Origin: Pseudomonas fragi
GTDB lineage: Bacteria > Pseudomonadota > Gammaproteobacteria > Pseudomonadales > Pseudomonadaceae
Reading direction: 5' to 3'
NCBI RefSeq assembly: GCF_002269505.1
Contig: NZ_NQKQ01000018.1
Location: 28,051-92,050 of the forward strand
DNA length: 64,000 nucleotides
Positions 59,862-64,000 of this stretch are shown here, one piece after another (within the stretch, counting starts at the first letter, position 1; every line of letters starts with the position of its first letter). Below the pieces are notes generated by a model that had not been told where the DNA came from, did not search any database, and worked only from the letters and a program-made list of their open reading frames with translations. Both the position numbers and the translations under genes were made by a program.

Positions 59862-60680
59862 TTATTCGGCTCTTGCCCGCACATGGATCGGCGCGAAGGG
59901 TTCATTTTGTACCAACTCGATCAGCGACTCTTTGACCAGTTCAAGAATGGCCATAAAGGTCACGACTACACCCAACTTGCCTTCTTCAGCGGTAAACAGC
60001 TCGACAAAGGGCACAAAGCCACCCCCCTTGAGACGCTCAAGTACGTCGCTCATGCGTTCGCGGGTCGACAGGGCTTCACGGCTGACCTGGTGACTTTCAA
60101 ACATGTCGGTACGGCGCAGCACTTCGGCCATCGACATCAGCAGCTCTTCGAGCGCCACATCCGGTACCAGCTTGCGCGCCCGTGCTTCGGGGGCATCGAG
60201 CTTGGGCACATAGATCTCGCGCCCTACCCGGCTCAGCCCCTCGATGCCTTCAGCGGCTGCCTTGAAACGCTCGTATTGCTGCAGGCGGCGAATCAGCTCG
60301 GCACGGGGGTCGCCCTCGTCTTCCTCGATTGCAGCCGTACGCGGCAACAGCATGCGTGACTTGATCTCGGCCAGCATTGCCGCCATGACCAGGTATTCGG
60401 CCGCCAGCTCCAGGCGCACGGTTTTCATCAGTTCGACATAGCCCATGTACTGGCGGGTGATTTCCGCCACAGGGATGTCGAGGATGTCGATATTTTGCTT
60501 GCGGATCAGGTACAGCAGCAGGTCGAGCGGGCCTTCAAAAGCATCGAGAAACACCTCCAGTGCATCCGGGGGGATATACAGGTCTTGCGGCATTTCGATG
60601 ACTGCCTGGCCATAGACCATGGCCAGGGACAGTTCTTGCTGGGCACCGGCCTGGGCCTCAGGTGCTTCTACGTCAGACAT
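59862..60680 (-). CDS. scpA: Segregation/condensation kleisin ScpA
   Basis: 272 residues with the kleisin N-terminal helix FEGPLDLLLYLIRKQNIDIL and the SRMLLP motif, and a C-terminal winged helix. It bridges SMC heads and binds ScpB. The start overlaps the yciO stop by one base. About 40 residues precede the conserved region, longer than the minimum. Confidence 0.95.
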   Translation of the reverse strand: MSDVEAPEAQAGAQQELSLAMVYGQAVIEMPQDLYIPPDALEVFLDAFEGPLDLLLYLIRKQNIDILDIPVAEITRQYMGYVELMKTVRLELAAEYLVMAAMLAEIKSRMLLPRTAAIEEDEGDPRAELIRRLQQYERFKAAAEGIEGLSRVGREIYVPKLDAPEARARKLVPDVALEELLMSMAEVLRRTDMFESHQVSREALSTRERMSDVLERLKGGGFVPFVELFTAEEGKLGVVVTFMAILELVKESLIELVQNEPFAPIHVRARAE

Positions 60681-61312
60681 CAGGCCTCGACCATAAAGGG
60701 TTGAGGATCGCCGCAGCCCACCCGCACGATCTCGGGGTCACCGCTGTCCACCAGACTGATGACAGTGGAGGCCTTGTTGCCGCCAAAGCCGCCGTCAATG
60801 ATCAGGTCGACCTGTTTTTCCAGGGCATCGCGAATTTCGTACGGGTCTTCCATCGGCTCGCTCTCGCCCGGCAGGATCAGGGTCACGCTCATCAGCGGTT
60901 CGCCCAGTTCTTCAAGCAATGCCAGCGCAATTGGATGGCTCGGCACACGCAGGCCGATGGTGCGGCGCTTGGGGTGCAGCAACAGGCGCGGCACTTCGCG
61001 GGTGGCGTTGAGGATAAAGGTGTATGGCCCCGGCGTATGGGCCTTGAGCAGACGGAAGATGCCGGTATCAACTTTGGCAAACAGCCCCAGCTGCGACAGG
61101 TCACAGCACATCAGGGTGAAGTTGTGCTTGTCGTCCAGATTACGCAAGCGCTTGATCCGCTCGATCGCACCCTTGTCGCCCATCTGGCAACCCACGGCGT
61201 AGGACGAGTCGGTGGGATAAATCACTACCCCACCCTTCTTGATGATTTCAACGGCCTGTTTGATCAGGCGCGGTTGTGGGTTTTCCGGATGAATCTGGAA
61301 AAATTGACTCAC
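60680..61312 (-). CDS. yciO: Sua5/YciO/YrdC family protein YciO
   Basis: 210 residues from the GTG at 61312, preceded by AGG at 8 bases; longer frames to 61564 add non-homologous sequence overlapping rnm. YrdC-fold motifs include GGVVIYPTDSSYAVGC, KHNFTLMC and PGPYTFILNATREVPR. Related to threonylcarbamoyl-AMP synthase, but the YciO subgroup is distinct and its role uncertain. It overlaps scpA by one base. Confidence 0.93.
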   Translation of the reverse strand: MSQFFQIHPENPQPRLIKQAVEIIKKGGVVIYPTDSSYAVGCQMGDKGAIERIKRLRNLDDKHNFTLMCCDLSQLGLFAKVDTGIFRLLKAHTPGPYTFILNATREVPRLLLHPKRRTIGLRVPSHPIALALLEELGEPLMSVTLILPGESEPMEDPYEIRDALEKQVDLIIDGGFGGNKASTVISLVDSGDPEIVRVGCGDPQPFMVEA

Positions 61313-61325
61313 AGTGTTTACCTGT

Positions 61326-62189
61326 TCAGACGTTGGCAGTGGGCTTGTCATATTTGAATCGACACCACAATGGCGGCAAGTCTTCCGGTACCGGCCGGTA
61401 TTCGCCGATCTCGGACCAGCCCCCAGGACCATGAAAATCACTGCCGGCACTGACCAGCAGACCGAACTCACGCGCAAGGATCGCCAGGCTGCCAACCTGA
61501 TCGGCCGGCTGGTACCCGTTGACCACTTCAATAGCGTGACCCCCAGCTTGAATATAGTCGCCAATCAGCCGTCGGCGCTTACTGCGGGTGAAATCGTAGT
61601 GCGAAGGGTGCGCCAGACTGACCCAGGCCCCCGCTGCGCGCAGGGTGGCGACGGTGTCTTCCAGGGTCGGCCAGTGCAACTTGACGTCGCCCAGCTTGCC
61701 GGCCCCCAGCCATTTGCGGAAGGCTTCGGCGCGATCCTTGACGTAACCGGCCTCCACCAGAAAGTCGGCAAAGTGCGGACGGGCCGGGGCATTGCCACTG
61801 TCGCCCAGGGCCTGCTGGATGGCCCGCGCGCCTTCAAGCGCGCCGGGCATGCCCTTGAGTGCGAGTTTGCGGCTGATCTCTTCAGCCCGCAGCCAGCGGC
61901 CATCATGCAATTTGGCAATGGCCTCGACCAACGCCGGGGCGTTGACATCGAAACCGTAACCCAGCACATGAATCGTCGCCCCGCCCCAGGTGCAGGACAA
62001 CTCAACGCCGTTGACCAGTGTCATGCCTAACGCCTGCGCCGCCGTGCGGGCTTCGTCGAGGCCTTCAAGTGTATCGTGATCGGTCAGGGCCAGGACTCGC
62101 ACACCTTTCTCGAACGCACGCGCGACCAGTACCGCAGGCGCCAGGGCGCCATCAGAAGCTGTGCTATGGCAATGCAAGTCAATTTCCAC
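61326..62189 (-). CDS. rnm: PHP-domain 5'-3' exoribonuclease RNase AM (YciV)
   Basis: 287 residues with the PHP metal motifs DLHCHSTASDG, LTDHDTLEGLDEA, SLAHPSHYD and GSDFHGPG. E. coli YciV/RNase AM removes nucleotides from the 5' ends of rRNAs and mRNA fragments. It opens the rnm-yciO-scpA-scpB operon, 13 bp before yciO. Confidence 0.93.
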   Translation of the reverse strand: MEIDLHCHSTASDGALAPAVLVARAFEKGVRVLALTDHDTLEGLDEARTAAQALGMTLVNGVELSCTWGGATIHVLGYGFDVNAPALVEAIAKLHDGRWLRAEEISRKLALKGMPGALEGARAIQQALGDSGNAPARPHFADFLVEAGYVKDRAEAFRKWLGAGKLGDVKLHWPTLEDTVATLRAAGAWVSLAHPSHYDFTRSKRRRLIGDYIQAGGHAIEVVNGYQPADQVGSLAILAREFGLLVSAGSDFHGPGGWSEIGEYRPVPEDLPPLWCRFKYDKPTANV

Positions 62190-62273
62190 GGGGATTTAAT
62201 AACCTCTAGCTGACGCTTTCGCTGTCATTGATGTTTGTTATTATGCCGCCACATCCTGCTTCTGGCTGCCACT

Positions 62274-62876
62274 GTGAAACAATTCATCGACTTCATCCCG
62301 CTGTTACTGTTTTTCATCGTTTACAAAATCGAGCCGCGCATCGTCGAAATCGGCGGGCACAGCCTGTCGGTCGGCGGTATCTACAGCGCTACGGCGATGC
62401 TCATCATCAGTTCGCTGGTGGTGTATGGCGCCCTGTTTATCAAGCAACGCAAACTCGAGAAAAGCCAATGGCTGACCCTGATTGCCTGCCTGGTGTTCGG
62501 CAGTCTGACCCTGGCCTTCCACAGCGAAACTTTCCTTAAGTGGAAAGCCCCGGTGGTGAACTGGCTGTTTGCGCTGGCCTTTGCCGGCAGCCACTTTATC
62601 GGCGACAAGGTTCTGATCAAGCGCATGATGGGCCACGCCCTGAGCCTGCCTGATGCCATCTGGACCCGCCTGAACGTGGCCTGGATCGGGTTTTTCCTGT
62701 TCTGCGGTGCTGCCAACCTGTTCGTTGCGTTCACCTACCAAAGCATTTGGGTCGACTTTAAAGTGTTCGGCAGCCTGGGCATGACCGTATTGTTCCTGAT
62801 CGCCCAGGGCATTTATCTGTCGCGACATCTGCATGACACCGACCCGACCGATACCTCCCCCAAGACCAAGGACTGA
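62274..62876 (+). CDS. yciB: Inner-membrane septation protein YciB
   Basis: 200 residues from the GTG at 62274 (MKQFIDFIPLLLFFIVYKIE), the family start. Five membrane segments, with WKAPVVNWLFALAFAGSHFI and RMMGHALSLPDAIWTRLNVA conserved. Involved in cell-envelope integrity and septation in enteric bacteria. Divergent from rnm; followed by yciI after one base. Confidence 0.95.
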   Translation: MKQFIDFIPLLLFFIVYKIEPRIVEIGGHSLSVGGIYSATAMLIISSLVVYGALFIKQRKLEKSQWLTLIACLVFGSLTLAFHSETFLKWKAPVVNWLFALAFAGSHFIGDKVLIKRMMGHALSLPDAIWTRLNVAWIGFFLFCGAANLFVAFTYQSIWVDFKVFGSLGMTVLFLIAQGIYLSRHLHDTDPTDTSPKTKD

Positions 62877-62877
62877 C

Positions 62878-63177
62878 ATGCTCTACGCCATCATTGCAAC
62901 AGACGTCGCCAATTCGCTTGAAGCCCGCCTGGCTGCCCGCCCTGCGCACCTTGAGCGCTTGCAACAACTGAAGGCCGAAGGCCGCATCGTCCTGGCCGGC
63001 CCGCACCCGGCCATCGACAGCAATGATCCGGGCGCTGCCGGCTTCAGCGGCAGCCTGATCGTGGCCGAGTTCGAGTCGCTGAACGCTGCCCAGGCCTGGG
63101 CCGAAGCCGATCCTTACGTGGCCGCCGGTGTCTATGCCAACGTCAGCGTCAAGCCGTTCAAGCAAGTCCTGCCGTAA
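62878..63177 (+). CDS. yciI: YciI family protein
   Basis: 99 residues: MLYAIIATDVANSLEARLAA with the DHLxHL-like histidine region (RPAHLERLQQLKAEGRIVLA) and AWAEADPYVAAGVY. Ferredoxin-like fold similar to muconolactone isomerase; substrate unknown. ATG one base after the yciB stop, so co-transcribed. Confidence 0.95.
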   Translation: MLYAIIATDVANSLEARLAARPAHLERLQQLKAEGRIVLAGPHPAIDSNDPGAAGFSGSLIVAEFESLNAAQAWAEADPYVAAGVYANVSVKPFKQVLP

Positions 63178-63237
63178 CCTGTATCTTTACCGGCAGCCGG
63201 CGCAAACAGCGTCGGCACCGGTCAAATCGAGTAAGTC

Positions 63238-63915
63238 ATGAGCGACCTGTTACTGATAGATGATGACCAGGAGCTGTGTGAGCTGCTGGTCAGTTGGCTG
63301 AGCCAGGAAGGCTTTCAGGTTCGCGCATGCCACGACGGTTCCAGTGCCCGCAAGGCGCTGAGCGAGTCCAGCCCCGATGCCGTGGTGCTGGATGTCATGC
63401 TCCCCGACGGCAGCGGCCTTGAGCTGCTCAAGCAACTGCGCAACGACCACCCTGATCTGCCGGTGCTGATGCTTTCAGCCCGTGGCGAGCCGCTGGACCG
63501 CATCCTGGGCCTGGAGCTGGGTGCCGATGACTATCTGGCCAAACCCTGCGACCCCCGTGAGCTGACCGCCCGCCTGCGCGCCGTATTGCGCCGCAGCCAC
63601 CCGGCGGCCGTGTCCAGCCAGATGGAGCTGGGCGACCTGTGTTTCAGCCCGATGCGCGGCGTGGTCACCATCGACCAGCGCGACATCACCCTGACCGTTT
63701 CCGAAAGCCGCATCCTCGAAGCCCTGCTGCGCCAGCCCGGCGAGCCGCTGGACAAGCAGGAACTGGCGCAGATCGCCCTGGGCCGCAAGCTGACCCTGTA
63801 CGACCGCAGCCTGGACATGCATATCAGCAACCTGCGCAAAAAGATCGGCCCCCACCCCGATGGCAGCCCGCGCATCGTGGCATTGCGCAGCCGCGGGTAT
63901 TTCTACAGCGCCTGA
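63238..63915 (+). CDS. cpxR: Envelope-stress response regulator, CpxR-like (OmpR family)
   Basis: 225 residues: receiver domain with D52 (LDVMLPDGSG), S80 at the switch position and K102 (LAKPCDP), then an OmpR winged-helix. It resembles E. coli CpxR along its length (LGRKLTLYDRSLDMHISNLR). Serine in place of the usual threonine at 80 is tolerated in the family. In P. aeruginosa a sensor kinase gene follows nearby; here an insertion-sequence-like end begins 15 bp after the stop. Confidence 0.88.
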   Translation: MSDLLLIDDDQELCELLVSWLSQEGFQVRACHDGSSARKALSESSPDAVVLDVMLPDGSGLELLKQLRNDHPDLPVLMLSARGEPLDRILGLELGADDYLAKPCDPRELTARLRAVLRRSHPAAVSSQMELGDLCFSPMRGVVTIDQRDITLTVSESRILEALLRQPGEPLDKQELAQIALGRKLTLYDRSLDMHISNLRKKIGPHPDGSPRIVALRSRGYFYSA

Positions 63916-63930
63916 GCATAGCGCCCTCAC

Positions 63931-64000
63931 TGTAGAGACCGGTAGATCCTTTACACATCTGACCGGGTACATCGTTTACACATTTACAGGCTTGAGACGC
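63931..64000. mobile_element. Probable insertion-sequence end (cut by window)
   Basis: Starting TGTAGAGACC, two tandem near-copies follow: GACCGGTAGATCCTTTACACA at 63937 and GACCGGGTACATCGTTTACACA at 63961 (20 of about 22 positions match). Repeated transposase-binding units just inside a TG terminus are typical of IS21- or IS481-type elements. No transposase is visible because the window ends. Confidence 0.5.

Noticed and set aside
1..64000. Search for CRISPR arrays, rRNA genes, prophage genes and complete transposases
   Set aside because: No regularly spaced repeats with unique spacers, no rRNA sequence, no phage structural genes and no transposase frame were seen.

Overview
The window is chromosomal DNA from a non-aeruginosa Pseudomonas of the fluorescens/putida lineage. 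This is inferred from FleQ/FleSR/FleN-type flagellar control, the flagellar gene order, a PhhR-phhABC aromatic amino acid locus, and repeated 'TGTGGGAGCG' palindromes of the kind found in those genomes. Nothing here depends on a database search.

Positions 1-6170 (minus strand) carry flhA, flhF, fleN, fliA, cheY and the start of cheZ (cut by the window edge). Positions 6829-14478 (minus) hold a nine-gene chaperone-usher fimbrial operon ordered like P pili or MR/P fimbriae: major pilin, PapH-like pilin, usher, PapD-like chaperone, four minor pilins, two-domain tip adhesin. AT-rich DNA borders it on both sides, and a 9-bp tandem repeat lies beyond its 3' end. It sits between flhB and flhA, so it separates two export-apparatus genes. 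Positions 14812-34798 (minus) hold flhB-fliRQPONML, fliK, hptB/hsbR/hsbA-like genes, fliJIHGFE, fleR-fleS, fleQ, fliT and fliS. Positions 34895-48085 (minus) hold fliD, fliC, a lone KAS III gene and flgLKJIHGF.

Clear RpoN (-24/-12) promoters precede flhA, fliL, fliK, fliE, fleS and flgF, and a good FliA (sigma-28) promoter precedes fliC. This gives the Pseudomonas hierarchy: FleQ with RpoN drives the export, basal-body and two-component genes, and FliA drives flagellin. FlhF and FleN set flagellar position and number. The HptB/HsbR/HsbA module links motility to biofilm control, but the HsbR here has no receiver domain.

Positions 48353-52634 hold phhR, divergent from phhABC (phenylalanine hydroxylase, pterin dehydratase, aromatic aminotransferase), with a TyrR/PhhR box between. 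Positions 52853-56532 hold two small genes, an MFS transporter, arfB and an AroP-type permease. A tRNA-like four-way-junction sequence lies upstream of aroP. Positions 57246-63915 hold a housekeeping block: rluB, a DUF1289 gene, scpB, scpA, yciO and rnm (minus), then yciB, yciI and a CpxR-like regulator (plus). The last 70 bases contain two near-identical tandem repeats that look like the end of an insertion sequence.
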